Part shown: positions 10,612 through 19,570 of the stretch, piece by piece | How the letters are laid out: every line of letters begins with the position of its first letter | How positions within the stretch are numbered: the first letter of the stretch is position 1 | NCBI RefSeq assembly: GCF_002289565.1 | Contig: NZ_NTFY01000077.1 | Coordinates: 1-64,000 of the forward strand | Origin: Rhodopirellula sp. SM50 | Lineage (GTDB): Bacteria; Planctomycetota; Planctomycetia; Pirellulales; Pirellulaceae | Direction: 5' to 3' | DNA: 64,000 nucleotides | The notes under the pieces: generated by a model | Told to the model about the DNA's origin: nothing | Databases searched by the model: none | Seen by the model: the letters and a program-made list of their open reading frames with translations, nothing else | Program-made: the position numbers and the translations under genes

Positions 10612-10700
10612 GTTGATTTCATCAGCCGTTTGGCGCCAGCCTACGGGCCCTGGTGCGTTTGCTTCGTGCGACAGGCCCGTACGCTCGCGCGAAACGGCTG
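10612..10700. repeat. Family G palindromic repeat, copy 1
   Basis: The segment 'tcagccgtttggcgccagcc' is mirrored by 'gctcgcgcgaaacggctga' 60 bases later. The second copy is at 13880-13960. Confidence 0.6.
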
Positions 10701-10736
10701 ATCTCACACCACGCCCCGGCACCCCGGCGAAACGCG

Positions 10737-12242
10737 TTAGCGGGGCACATAAATCCTGGAACCACCGTGGGGCGGGTGCATGCGGACATTCAGCAGGTTG
10801 TGCGGATGCCGCGAACCAGCTTCGATCGCCAAATCCATCGCAGCCTGCCATTGACGCCACGTATCGACTTCTCCGGTCAAGATGGCGACTCCGTCACTGA
10901 CCTCCACCTGGATCTGATTGGACGCATCAAACAGCGCGAACTTGAGTTTTCGTTCCAGGTCTTCGCGGATCTGGTCATCCGATTTCGGTTTCCAATCGTT
11001 CTCAACGGCCAGTGCGTTGTTGACATGAACCACACCGGGGACCCCATCGACAACGTATTCGGCCAACTGTTTTTCAAATTCGCTTTCCACCAATCCGTAA
11101 AGGCTGACGTGCGCGGCTTGACAATGGATCCGGAAATCACGCCGATCCAAGTTGGGGCTCCGTGAGATTGCTTGCTGGGACAAGCGAATGATCTCGGCAT
11201 CTGACGGAAGTTCGCCTTCGTACCGCACCTGCAATTCGTTGACAATGCGAGTGACGCCGACCACGTCCATGGCCAGTCGCTCCGCCTTGTTTTTCACCCG
11301 CAGACGCCCGACGGTTCCGTCCAGCGTGACCACTCCGTCCTCGACGGTCGGTGAAATCGAATCCGCGAAGGGAAACACGATCGGATCGTTGGCAAACAAG
11401 CGATCGAGCGTCTGCCGGATCGATTGGTCGCTAACGATGGCGTAGCGATCGGCTCGTCGCGTCGGATCGAGCTGATCGGGATCCACTGAGACGTCGTCGG
11501 CGACCACACCTTTGACGCCCCAGATCTCAGCCGTTTCAATCAGGTTCGCCTTTTGGACGACCGACCCGACGGTGCCGCTCAACGTGGCGATCGCATCGTC
11601 CACCTGGACGCGGATTTCGACGTCATCGAAGTAGACCGAGTTGACGATCAATGCTTGAATCTCTTCGCGCAGTTCTTCATCGCTTCGTGGCTTAGTCAGC
11701 CCGACGGTGAGTTGATTCTGCACTTCGGTCACACCACGCACTCCGGCGGCGGCCGTCTCGGCGAGACGTTTCTCCGCCAGCGAATCGACCTTCCCCGTCA
11801 TTGCCACGCTGCCGTTTTCGACGTTGACCACGATCTCGGGGCGGTCGAGGCTGTCGTTGACGCGCAACCGCATCAAGACGTCCTCGCGAATGGCGTCGTC
11901 GCTGCGATCGCTGCGATCGACATACAACTGATTGAGGACACCCTGGATCGATCGGGTTCGTTTGGCAATCTGCCCCGCACGGCGTTTGTCCATCAAACTG
12001 GACACGTTGCCGCCAAGGGTCACCAGTCCGTTTTCGACCTCCACGCTGATACGGCTCGCGTTGAGAGACTCGGTGTCGTCGAGATCGGCCTTGATCGCCG
12101 CTTCAAGTTCCTCCGATTCAAACTTATCCTGCTCGGCCGCGAGAGCCGCCTGCGGCCCAAGCAGACCTGGGCGGAGAAAAGAAAGACTGACAAGGGTCAT
12201 CAATGCCGCGGCCGCGACAGTGGCGAAGTTTCGATGGTTCAT
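10737..12242 (-). CDS. Multi-BON-domain periplasmic protein
   Basis: A protein of about 501 residues with a signal peptide (MNHRNFATVAAAALMTLVSL) followed by a chain of about six BON domains. Each shows the 'VxVENGxVTLxGxV' strand-turn-strand signature ('ISVEVENGLVTLGGNV', 'VNVENGSVAMTGKV', 'VEDGVVTLDGTV', 'VEVSDGVAILTGEV'). BON domains bind membrane or phospholipid and occur in OsmY-type stress proteins. The start is placed at the ATG at 12242; the longer reading frame upstream only translates a 13-base tandem repeat. The desulforedoxin-like mini-gene lies upstream on the same strand. An envelope-stability role is inferred. Confidence 0.88.
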   Translation of the reverse strand: MNHRNFATVAAAALMTLVSLSFLRPGLLGPQAALAAEQDKFESEELEAAIKADLDDTESLNASRISVEVENGLVTLGGNVSSLMDKRRAGQIAKRTRSIQGVLNQLYVDRSDRSDDAIREDVLMRLRVNDSLDRPEIVVNVENGSVAMTGKVDSLAEKRLAETAAAGVRGVTEVQNQLTVGLTKPRSDEELREEIQALIVNSVYFDDVEIRVQVDDAIATLSGTVGSVVQKANLIETAEIWGVKGVVADDVSVDPDQLDPTRRADRYAIVSDQSIRQTLDRLFANDPIVFPFADSISPTVEDGVVTLDGTVGRLRVKNKAERLAMDVVGVTRIVNELQVRYEGELPSDAEIIRLSQQAISRSPNLDRRDFRIHCQAAHVSLYGLVESEFEKQLAEYVVDGVPGVVHVNNALAVENDWKPKSDDQIREDLERKLKFALFDASNQIQVEVSDGVAILTGEVDTWRQWQAAMDLAIEAGSRHPHNLLNVRMHPPHGGSRIYVPR

Positions 12243-12278
12243 GATGGGATTCGCGTGTGGGGAGAGATTTGTGAACTT

Positions 12279-12340
12279 GGTCGGCGTCGCAGGTCGGCGT
12301 CGCAGGTCGGCGTCGCAGGTCGGCGTCGCAGGTCGGCGCG
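12279..12340. repeat. 13-base tandem repeat
   Basis: The unit ggtcggcgtcgca is repeated four times in perfect register (12279-12330), followed by a partial fifth copy. It lies just upstream of the BON gene start, in its 5' untranslated region. Confidence 0.9.
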
Positions 12341-12431
12341 GTAGGCAAAGTGGCACGCGTGGCACAGCCACAAAGACAGCCCGTGGGGGCGCGAGATCGT
12401 GCCGGCCGGAAAGACAACCGACACGGTGCGA

Positions 12432-12605
12432 TCAGGAGGGCATCCCGGCCGGCAGCGCTGTTACTTTCTTGAGCGGCTTGCCACAGCAGGTGAACTCGAC
12501 CGTCGGCGATTCACAACTGCAGGGCTGAGTGATATGGATTTCCAGATCACAGGTTTGGCAACGGTACATGTCACCGGTCTTTGGCGGTTCTTCTTTGATG
12601 GGCAT
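12432..12605 (-). CDS. Desulforedoxin-like mini metal-binding protein
   Basis: A 57-residue protein. The core GDMYRCQTCDLEIHI...FTCCGKPLKKV has the CxxC ... CC spacing and surrounding residues of desulforedoxin and of the N-terminal domain of desulfoferrodoxin, which hold one Fe(Cys)4 centre. An extra C-S-C pair sits between the two. It is upstream of the BON gene in the same orientation, so co-transcription is possible although the gap is about 190 bases and contains tandem repeats. Electron transfer or oxygen-stress defence is the family role; here it is an inference. Confidence 0.75.
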   Translation of the reverse strand: MPIKEEPPKTGDMYRCQTCDLEIHITQPCSCESPTVEFTCCGKPLKKVTALPAGMPS

Positions 12606-13048
12606 TTGCGCTCCTCAGTGCTGCGGTCAACGATCCGTGACGTTCGCCGGTCTCGTCGGACGTCGTCGGCGAAGGTCAATCACCAACCCAGCGGAGCACT
12701 TCATATGCCGAATGCCAGAGCGACGAAAAACCGTCTCCCTCCCTTGAAACGACCGATGAAAATGCCACCGGAGTGACGGGGTAACGACCAGGGTGGTGCA
12801 TCTTCCTGCACGCCACCTTCGCGGCGTGTCGATTGAATCGATCTTGCGCCTTCAACGCGATCACATCAGGTGCGACACGCAACCCGCCAACCGATCGGTG
12901 ATTGCCGCTCACGTGCCGAATCTCAACCCGACTCGAAACTCGACCCGACTCGGAACACGACTTGCGTCATGGATCCGACATGGTTTGAACGGCCCATTCG
13001 AAGCGTCTTCAAGCCTTTTTTGTGAGACTTTTTGACAGGAGACCCGTC
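12606..13048. other. Divergent intergenic region, no gene seen
   Basis: 443 bases between the divergent desulforedoxin-like and PRC-barrel genes. The frames that stay open are short and lack family features. It presumably holds promoters for both directions; no confident promoter could be picked by eye. Confidence 0.5.
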
Positions 13049-13801
13049 ATGTTGATCGCTTTTGATTCAGTTCGCGGAACCACACTCGCCGGTGTTGACG
13101 ACAAGGTCGGAACGATCTTGGACTTGCTGATCGATACCGACGACTGGCTGACCCGGCACTTGGTGGTCGATACGGGAAAGTGGCTTTCCGAACGCCGCGT
13201 CTTGTTGCCGCCGAGCATTCTGGGTCAGCGCGATTGGCAACAGCGAGCGATCGCGATCAAGCTGACCAAGCAACAGGTCCAGGACAGCCCCCACGTCGAC
13301 TCGAACAAGCCGGTTTCCAGGCAAATGGAAGCGGAGCTGTATAAATATTACGACGTGCCGGCTTATTGGGGACCGGCCGGGGTTTCACTCGCTCTCGGCG
13401 GCCCGACCGGCATGCCGATGTCCGCGCACGTTCCCAACGGGGAGCAGCAGGTGGTGGAAGAGGAACTTCCGAATCTTCGCAGTGCCAAAGAGATCCGAAA
13501 CTATTCGATCGAAGCGACCGACGGCGACCTCGGCCACGTCGAGGATCTGATCATTGACGATGAAACGTGGGCGGTTCGGTACGTCGTCGTCGACACAAAG
13601 AACTGGTTGCCGGCGCGCAAAGTATTGATCTCACCGCAATGGGTCGAATCCGTCTCGTGGTCGGAAACCACCGTGTCGATCAACATGACGCGCGAGGAAA
13701 TCAAGAACTCGCCCGAATACGACCCGCTGACGCCGATCAACCGCGGCTACGAAGAGCACCTATACGATTATTACGGCCGAGAACGCTACTGGCTGCCCTA
13801 A
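13049..13801 (+). CDS. PRC-barrel domain protein (two barrels)
   Basis: A 250-residue protein with two PRC-barrel units. The first lies at about residues 5-90 ('GTILDLLIDTDDWLTRHLVVDTGKWL'). The second lies at about 150-245 ('GHVEDLIIDDETWAVRYVVVDTKNWL', 'KVLISPQWVESVSW'). The repeat 'R(H/Y)LVVDT..WL..R.VLL(P/S)P' is clear in both. PRC barrels are small beta-barrels found in ribosome maturation (RimM) and photosynthetic reaction centre H subunits; free two-domain versions are common in soil and marine bacteria and lack a fixed role. The ATG at 13049 follows AGGAG at 13038-13042. Confidence 0.9.
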   Translation: MLIAFDSVRGTTLAGVDDKVGTILDLLIDTDDWLTRHLVVDTGKWLSERRVLLPPSILGQRDWQQRAIAIKLTKQQVQDSPHVDSNKPVSRQMEAELYKYYDVPAYWGPAGVSLALGGPTGMPMSAHVPNGEQQVVEEELPNLRSAKEIRNYSIEATDGDLGHVEDLIIDDETWAVRYVVVDTKNWLPARKVLISPQWVESVSWSETTVSINMTREEIKNSPEYDPLTPINRGYEEHLYDYYGRERYWLP

Positions 13802-13879
13802 ACGCACCCGCGCGGGTGTCCAGCCTTCAGCCGCATCCCCACTGGTTTAAGGCCAAGACCACGACGCTGAGATCAATCG

Positions 13880-13960
13880 AGAAGCCCGGACGCTGGCGCG
13901 AACCGGCTGATGTCAAACGATGATCAGCCGTTTGGCGCGAGCCTACGGGCCGCAACCCGA
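13880..13960. repeat. Family G palindromic repeat, copy 2
   Basis: Contains 'gcgcgaaccggctgatgtca' followed by the inverted 'tgatcagccgtttggcgcga' and 'gcctacgggcc', as at 10612-10700. It sits between the convergent PRC-barrel and oxidoreductase genes. Confidence 0.6.
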
Positions 13961-14000
13961 GGAAACAACGCACAAAAAAAGACCCCCAACCCCTTTTTCG

Positions 14001-14993
14001 TTAGGCATTCACATCGACGACGATCCGGCCTTTGACTTGACCGGCCAGGATCTGTTCGCCCAGTGATGGCACGACGGCCAGGTTTGCCTGCTGGACCATC
14101 GCATCGAGCTTCTCCAGTGGCAGATCACTTGCGATGCGTTGCCAAGCTCGGACGCGTTGGTGAAAGGGTTGCATCACGCTATCGATCCCCAGCAGGTTGA
14201 CACCGCGAAGCAGAAACGGGATCACACTGGTCGGCAGCGAGGCGCCGCCGGCGAGCCCCACCGCGGCGACCGAGGCGCCGTATTTCAGTTGACCGAGCAC
14301 CCGGGCCAGCATCGCCCCGCCGACGGCATCGACACAGCCCGCCCACGTCTCCGATTCGAGCGGCTTTCTCGACACGGTATCGATCTCATCGCGAGCGACG
14401 ATCCGGCTGGCACCGAGCGACTTCAAGTACTCAGCGGCCTGCGGTCGGCCCGTCACGGCGGCAACTTCATAGCCGGTGTTCGCCAAGATCGCCGTCGCGA
14501 TTGAACCGACGCCCCCCGCCGCCCCGGTGACCAGCACTTCGCCTTGGTCCGGTTTCAATCCGTGATCTTCCAACGCCACAATCGCCAGGATCGCAGCGAA
14601 ACCGGCCGTGCCGATCGCCATCGCCTGCTTGGTGGTCAAGCCATCGGGCAACGGCACCAGCCAATCCGCATCGACGCGGGCCTTTTGAGAATAGCCGCCC
14701 CAGTGCGTCTCGCCGACACGCCAGCCGGTCAACACCACCTTGTCGCCGGGCTTGTACCGCGGATCGGCCGACGACTCGACCGTTCCGGCAAAGTCGATCC
14801 CGGGCACATGGGGATACTTGCGAACCAGACCGCCGCCGGCTCGCATGCACAGCCCGTCCTTGTAGTTGACGGTGGTATACTCCACCGCCACCGTGACGTT
14901 TCCCGCAGGCAGCTGATCCTCGGTCAACGTTTGCACCGCGGCGGAAACTTCAGACTCGCCTTTTTTCTCGACAACGAGCGCTTTAAATGACAT
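14001..14993 (-). CDS. Zinc-independent MDR oxidoreductase, AcuI/YhdH (acryloyl-CoA reductase) type
   Basis: A 330-residue medium-chain dehydrogenase/reductase. The N-terminal GroES-like part has 'VNYKDGLC' and 'PGIDFAGTV'. The NADPH fold follows at about residues 145-190 ('VLVTGAAGGVGSIATAIL') with the YhdH-type 'WAGCVDAVGG' and 'PFLLRGVNLLGIDSV'. No catalytic-zinc cysteines are seen. This subgroup reduces acryloyl-CoA with NADPH, a step of DMSP-derived acrylate use. The ATG at 14993 follows AGGAG seven bases upstream. It stands alone, followed at its 5' side by family A repeat copy 3. Substrate assignment rests on family likeness. Confidence 0.85.
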   Translation of the reverse strand: MSFKALVVEKKGESEVSAAVQTLTEDQLPAGNVTVAVEYTTVNYKDGLCMRAGGGLVRKYPHVPGIDFAGTVESSADPRYKPGDKVVLTGWRVGETHWGGYSQKARVDADWLVPLPDGLTTKQAMAIGTAGFAAILAIVALEDHGLKPDQGEVLVTGAAGGVGSIATAILANTGYEVAAVTGRPQAAEYLKSLGASRIVARDEIDTVSRKPLESETWAGCVDAVGGAMLARVLGQLKYGASVAAVGLAGGASLPTSVIPFLLRGVNLLGIDSVMQPFHQRVRAWQRIASDLPLEKLDAMVQQANLAVVPSLGEQILAGQVKGRIVVDVNA

Positions 14994-15312
14994 GGGGGCT
15001 CCTGATTGATTTTCGGGGTTAGAGTGCAACGGTGCGGGAGGACGTTTTGATCGTGTGAGTTGCTGACTTGGGTACATACCCTTGCTCACAGGCAACCCTT
15101 TCAGACAACGCTGTAAAGTATTTTTTAGCGGTAGGGCGCGAGCCCTCCGGTGTTTCGGTAACGATTAGCAATCGGAGGGCGTGCGCCCTGCCGCTAACAC
15201 CTCGTAAAACTCAGGAAATAATTGCTTCACCGCGTAGCCCTTCAGAGGGCGGACCATTTCTAGGACAAATCTGGGTCGCTGGTCACTGGGCCGCTGGTCA
15301 CTGGGCCGCTGG
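14994..15312. other. Intergenic region with family A repeat and a short tandem repeat
   Basis: No gene is supported. It holds family A copy 3 and, at about 15280-15320, three tandem copies of a 17-base unit 'cgctggtcactgggc'. Confidence 0.6.
15107..15237. repeat. Family A palindromic repeat, copy 3
   Basis: Outer arms aacgctgtaaagta and attgcttcaccgcg are more degenerate than in other copies. Inner arms agcggtagggcgcgagccct and agggcgtgcgccctgccgct are well kept. Confidence 0.8.
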
Positions 15313-15732
15313 TCACTGGGGCCACCCCCTGTCCAACACTCGCTTCATCGCCGCCAACGTTTCCTTGCTGACGTGATGCTCGATGCCTTCGCTATCGATC
15401 GCCGCTGTCTGGTCACTGACGCCCAGCTTTTTCAGAAACGCCTCGACGACCTCGTGCCGCCGGCGTGCTTGAGAGGCAAGCCGCCTGCCCGCGGACGTCA
15501 ATTCAACCGGTTGGTAGGGCGCCGTCGTCACCAAGCCGTCGCGCTCGAGCCGCTTGATCGTATTGTTGACCGTCGCGTGCGTGACCGCAAAGTGTTTGAC
15601 CAAATCGACGGCTCGGCAAACACCGCGTTGCTCGATCGCATCCGCAATCGCCTCCACGTAGTCCTCCGCCACTTCGCTGGCATGGTCTGAACGGGTCCGT
15701 TGATGAATCTTAATGGGCAATTTCGCGACCAT
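15313..15732 (-). CDS. mntR: MntR/DtxR-family metal-dependent transcription regulator
   Basis: A 139-residue DNA-binding protein. After a short leader comes a winged helix ('YVEAIADAIEQRGVCRAVDLVKHFAVTHATVNNTIKRLERDGLV') followed by the metal-binding dimerisation part with 'RRRHEVVEAFLKKLGVSD' and 'EGIEHHVSKETL'. The His/Glu set resembles manganese-sensing MntR rather than DtxR, and the third SH3-like domain is absent, as in MntR. These proteins bind Mn(II) or Fe(II) and repress metal importers. No transporter gene is adjacent. The start is the ATG at 15732. Confidence 0.85.
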   Translation of the reverse strand: MVAKLPIKIHQRTRSDHASEVAEDYVEAIADAIEQRGVCRAVDLVKHFAVTHATVNNTIKRLERDGLVTTAPYQPVELTSAGRRLASQARRRHEVVEAFLKKLGVSDQTAAIDSEGIEHHVSKETLAAMKRVLDRGWPQ

Positions 15733-16033
15733 ACCGCGGCAAGGAAAGGCTGATGCTCATCCATTGAGCTGTTTTTGGAGTGCTGTTTTGCAATCGACAC
15801 AGTTTAACCGGAATTCCGTTTTCCATCGAACCGCTTTCCTCAGGGCTTGCGTCGATTCACGAAAGACTCTATTTTGACCGCACTCCCTGAGTTAGCCTTG
15901 GCTAACTTCAGCTCAAGCGGCACCCCGCTTGATGGAGCCTCACCTGGAACCGCGTGCTTCAGCACCGCTTCAGCCGGCACCAAAACTTAGCTCAAGCTAA
16001 CTCCTTTATTTCACACATGACGGGAATTCAACT
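15733..16033. other. Divergent intergenic region
   Basis: About 300 bases between the divergent MntR-type and DUF1559 genes. It contains 'gttagccttggctaac' at 15892-15907 and a partial inverse 'ttagctcaagctaa' near 15986, a possible operator-like dyad. No gene is seen. Confidence 0.4.
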
Positions 16034-17161
16034 TTGAATACTTCATCACTCCAGGCAGATCCGCGGGGCGGCCCGCGGGGTCCGGTCCGATCCGAGCGGC
16101 CAGGCGGGTTTACGCTGATCGAACTGTTGGTCGCGATCTCGATCATCGGAGTCATGGTGGGACTATTGTTGCCGGCCGTTCAGGCGTCGCGTGAAGCGGC
16201 TCGACGGATGTCCTGCAGCAACAACCTGCGCCAGGTGGGACTGGCGGCTCAAAATTACCATGCGGCGTTTCGGCAATTCCCTCCGGGATACGTTTCGCAT
16301 CCCACGACCGACGGTTCCGCCCCGAGCGTGGTCAACATGGACCCGCTGACATGGGACGCCGGGCCGGGTTGGGGTTGGGCGGCGGCGCTGTTGCCGTTTG
16401 CCGAAGGCAACTCGGTGTTTGAAAGCCTGCGGATGGAGCAACCGATCTGGTCGAGCGGCAACGTGGATGCGATTTCGACGACGATCCCGGTGTTCCTGTG
16501 CCCCAGCACGACCGGTGGCGACGAACCCTTTTTTGTCCGCAATGAGGCCGGCGATCCGCTACGGATCCAAGGCCGGGAAATCGTGCTGGGGCGCAGTCAC
16601 TACGTCGCCAGCCACGGCCAGGAGAGTTGCTGGGGCGAATGCGGCTCCGCGGCGACAGGCGAAGTGTTCACCAACATCTACACCGGCCAGACGAAAATCA
16701 TCGCGATCAATGGAGATGCCGGACAAGTCGCCGACGGGCCATTCTTTCGCAACTCCAGGACAAGATTTCGAGACGTGCTGGACGGGCTCAGCAGCACGAT
16801 CTTCTTTGGCGAACACAGCTCGGCGCTGAGCGAAAAAACGTGGGTCGGCGTCGTCCCGGGCGCATTCACCCATCCCCAGTTTACGTCGCCGGAAAACGGC
16901 CCCGACGCGGCGGCCACGCTGACGCTGGTACACGCCGGCCCATCCGGCGGCGAGCTGGACATCACCGGCAACCCGATCATTCACCCGATCAATTTCCCGA
17001 CCTACCACGTCGGCCAAATGTTCTCGCAACACCCCGGCGGCGGTTATGTCGCGATGGGAGATGGATCGGTCCAGTTCGTCACCAATTTCATCGATCTGTT
17101 CATCTGGGCAGAACTCTCGAGCATGCGTGAACACGAAGTCATCCAATGGGATCAACTGTGA
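16034..17161 (+). CDS. DUF1559 prepilin-type protein
   Basis: A 375-residue protein with the type IV prepilin signature 'GGFTLIELLVAISIIGVMVG' at residues 23-42, cleaved after Gly in this family. It ends with the planctomycete H-X9-DG block ('YVAMGDGSVQFVTNFID'). DUF1559 proteins are massively expanded in Planctomycetes and probably form pseudopilin-like surface or secretion structures. No ATG exists upstream in frame, so TTG at 16034 is taken as the start. A small membrane protein gene overlaps its end. Confidence 0.88.
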   Translation: MNTSSLQADPRGGPRGPVRSERPGGFTLIELLVAISIIGVMVGLLLPAVQASREAARRMSCSNNLRQVGLAAQNYHAAFRQFPPGYVSHPTTDGSAPSVVNMDPLTWDAGPGWGWAAALLPFAEGNSVFESLRMEQPIWSSGNVDAISTTIPVFLCPSTTGGDEPFFVRNEAGDPLRIQGREIVLGRSHYVASHGQESCWGECGSAATGEVFTNIYTGQTKIIAINGDAGQVADGPFFRNSRTRFRDVLDGLSSTIFFGEHSSALSEKTWVGVVPGAFTHPQFTSPENGPDAAATLTLVHAGPSGGELDITGNPIIHPINFPTYHVGQMFSQHPGGGYVAMGDGSVQFVTNFIDLFIWAELSSMREHEVIQWDQL

Positions 17162-17505
17162 AACCATCCAATCGCAACCAAACGTCAACACGATCTCGCA
17201 ACGTGGGTCTGGCATTCGCCGTGATCGCCTGCGCGGCGTCGCTGTGGTACTTCAGCCGCTCGCCGGTCCAACTGGATCACGACGGCTACGATCTGACGAT
17301 CGCGTTGTATCGCGTCTGCAATCAGCGTGATGCGGAGGCGCTGGAGGAGATCCACAGCCGACTGAACCAACTGGCCGACGGTGCATCGCAAGACGACCAT
17401 CAACGCGAAGCGCTCCAGGACGTCGTCCAGGAAGCGCGACAAGGGAACTGGCGCGATGCCATGATCGCCTGCAGAACGCTGCTGGAAGAACAGGTGCATT
17501 ATTGA
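17158..17505 (+). CDS. Small membrane-anchored protein downstream of DUF1559 gene
   Basis: A 115-residue protein starting with GTG at 17158, overlapping the DUF1559 stop by four bases (GTGA). An ATG at 17146 in the same frame is the alternative start. One membrane segment lies near the N-terminus (about residues 14-31, 'LAFAVIACAASLWYFSR'). The rest is a charged helical domain. Tight coupling to the DUF1559 gene suggests a partner role at the inner membrane. The family is not recognised. Confidence 0.7.
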   Translation: MKPSNRNQTSTRSRNVGLAFAVIACAASLWYFSRSPVQLDHDGYDLTIALYRVCNQRDAEALEEIHSRLNQLADGASQDDHQREALQDVVQEARQGNWRDAMIACRTLLEEQVHY

Positions 17506-17572
17506 AGTGGAGTCACCTTCCCATGGGGCAACTTCAAGAAGGCACGAGCTCCAACGCGGGAGAGACGACCGC

Positions 17573-19570
17573 TCAAACCCGGCGAATGAACTCTTCGGCA
17601 TACGACCTTACTTCACGGCCGTTGAGGACATGAACCATCCGCAACTGCTGGACCTGTTCGTCGCTGAAGGAACTGAGCGGGACGTGGACGAGCGTTTTCT
17701 TGTAGTGTCGCGCGAGCTTTCGCCATCCGGCACCGGGTGGCAGGGCGCTGAGCAAGGCGACTTGCCGGCCGCCGGCGTGCATGCAAGCCGCGGCGATCAA
17801 GCGTTCTTCCAGCGTGCCCGCGAAATCAAGTCGCCGATCGCCCCAGATGTCGGGAATCATCACCGGCGGGTACAAGAACATCGCCCCGCCGTAGCGGCTG
17901 AGCCCGATGCCGGGGCCGACCATTTCATCGGCAAAGCTGGTGGCATAAAACGCCAACGTGGATTCATCCTTGTGTTCGGCGAACCACGTCGTCCGCCACG
18001 GGTAATCGCGTGGATCCGAGGGTGAATCGAACAACATGACACAGGCGTCAAGCGTGCCGCGACTGGGCGGGATGACTTTGACGTAGATTTGGCGGTCGTA
18101 CCAGTGCCGCAGCGTGTCGCGGATGTCGATCCCATCTTTGACGCTGGTGGTAAATTTTTCGGTGCGTGCCAAATCGTTGCCGATGATCGCCTTGGCCCGA
18201 TCAAACACACGGGTGCGAAAGTTTTCGATCCGCTCGTCTTCGGGTGGATAACTGCACTGGGTAAACGGATTCCATTGGTACTTCCAGCGACTCTTTTCCG
18301 GAGACGACGGTTTACGTTTCAGTTGCAACGTCCGCCAACAGATCGGCGGCCCCGGCAAACGATTCACCATCGAGATCAAATCGCCGTCGGGCAGACGGGC
18401 CTGATCGATCCCCAACTTGACCTCGTCCAGTTCGGTAGGCGCCGAGTCGTCTTCGGAAACATTGGCATAGGAATACTGGTTAGCCAGCTGCGCGACGTGC
18501 AGCGCGTACTGATCGCCCATGATCTGCTGGGCCGCGGTCACGATCGTGATCAGATCGGGCGTCATCCGCCGCGACATCAACGAGAGGTTGCGGATGTACT
18601 TCAAGCACTTGGAAAGATGCAGTGGGGTGATGCGTCGCGCGAATTGTTTTAATTCGGCTCGGTAGCTGATCCGCGCCGCAATCAACAGTTCTTTCACGCC
18701 ATCAATTTGCAGATCCTCGTCTTCTTCCAGCTCGCTGCGGGCGCGTTCATACAGCCCGGTGATGTAGGGCAATTCGCCGAACAGAAACATCAAGGTTCGC
18801 GGATCGATGGCGTAGCGGCGCGGTTCCTGGACGGCATCATGTTGCGGAAAATCGAACTGGTCGGACGACTCGCTTTTGTTGGCCGCGGGAGCGGAAAAGG
18901 ATTCGGTGTAGGCTTCGCGGATCCACGGCCAATTCAAAATGCTGGTCACGAACAAGATTCGGTCATAGCGTTTTTCCAGCTCGGCCAACCGGTAAGCCAT
19001 GTGCACGATCCGCGACCGCGTCTGGCGATCCGGCGGCCGCGGCAAACTCGGCAGCACGGCGGCGGCGAATCGCTCCGCGGCGACTTGGCGGACGGCAAAC
19101 GGATCGGGCATGACCGAAGAAAATGGCAGAAACGGATCCGTCTCCAGATCCACATACGCCCGAGGAATGTGCTCTCCCATCGCGGCCCGAATGGCCATGA
19201 TGACCGGCTGGCAGGGATCGATCGGCACGTAGCTGGCGGGATCGGAATCGGCGTCACCGCTATCGCAGCTCTCACCCGCCTCGGGGTCGTAGGGGGCAAA
19301 CCCAGACTCCAGATCGGGACGGGTGAAGCCGGCACCGGGTTTTTGAATCACGATCGATGGCCGAGGCAAATCCAGGATCGCCGCTTCGGTGCTCTCACGA
19401 AACGACTCCGGAAGCGGCACCGCAACGCAATCAAAGTCCTGTTCCAGCATCCAGCGACGCACCGTCAGCGCGAATTGACCGCTGCCATGAATCACCGGCA
19501 GGACTGCGATCGATTCCCCCAGACGAAGGAGTGCGGGAGGATTAAATTTGGGTTCACTTTCTAAGTTCAT
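17573..19570 (-). CDS. Planctomycete conserved protein of unknown function
   Basis: A 665-residue cytosolic protein; no signal or membrane segment is seen. The first 60 residues ('IAVLPVIHGSGQFALTVRRWM' ... 'DCVAVPLPESF' ... 'AAILDLPRPSIVI') and the later 'IPRAYVDLETDPFLPF' and 'YDRILFVTSILNWPWI' are reminiscent of the TraB/DUF5682-type fold, in which an opening His is followed by a 'parent/owner' signature. This likeness is weak. Middle and end are rich in Arg and aromatic residues. It is convergent with the DUF1559 operon. No function is assigned. Confidence 0.65.
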   Translation of the reverse strand: MNLESEPKFNPPALLRLGESIAVLPVIHGSGQFALTVRRWMLEQDFDCVAVPLPESFRESTEAAILDLPRPSIVIQKPGAGFTRPDLESGFAPYDPEAGESCDSGDADSDPASYVPIDPCQPVIMAIRAAMGEHIPRAYVDLETDPFLPFSSVMPDPFAVRQVAAERFAAAVLPSLPRPPDRQTRSRIVHMAYRLAELEKRYDRILFVTSILNWPWIREAYTESFSAPAANKSESSDQFDFPQHDAVQEPRRYAIDPRTLMFLFGELPYITGLYERARSELEEDEDLQIDGVKELLIAARISYRAELKQFARRITPLHLSKCLKYIRNLSLMSRRMTPDLITIVTAAQQIMGDQYALHVAQLANQYSYANVSEDDSAPTELDEVKLGIDQARLPDGDLISMVNRLPGPPICWRTLQLKRKPSSPEKSRWKYQWNPFTQCSYPPEDERIENFRTRVFDRAKAIIGNDLARTEKFTTSVKDGIDIRDTLRHWYDRQIYVKVIPPSRGTLDACVMLFDSPSDPRDYPWRTTWFAEHKDESTLAFYATSFADEMVGPGIGLSRYGGAMFLYPPVMIPDIWGDRRLDFAGTLEERLIAAACMHAGGRQVALLSALPPGAGWRKLARHYKKTLVHVPLSSFSDEQVQQLRMVHVLNGREVRSYAEEFIRRV

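Larger units (their letters stand above)
10313..10736. other. Intergenic region with family A and family G repeats
   Basis: No gene is supported. Bases 10458-10587 are family A copy 2 (arms aacgctgtgaagcattt and aaatgcttcacagcgtt). Bases 10612-10700 hold a second palindromic repeat, 'atcagccgtttggcgc...agcctacgggcc', inverted within itself and seen again at 13880-13960. Confidence 0.7.
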
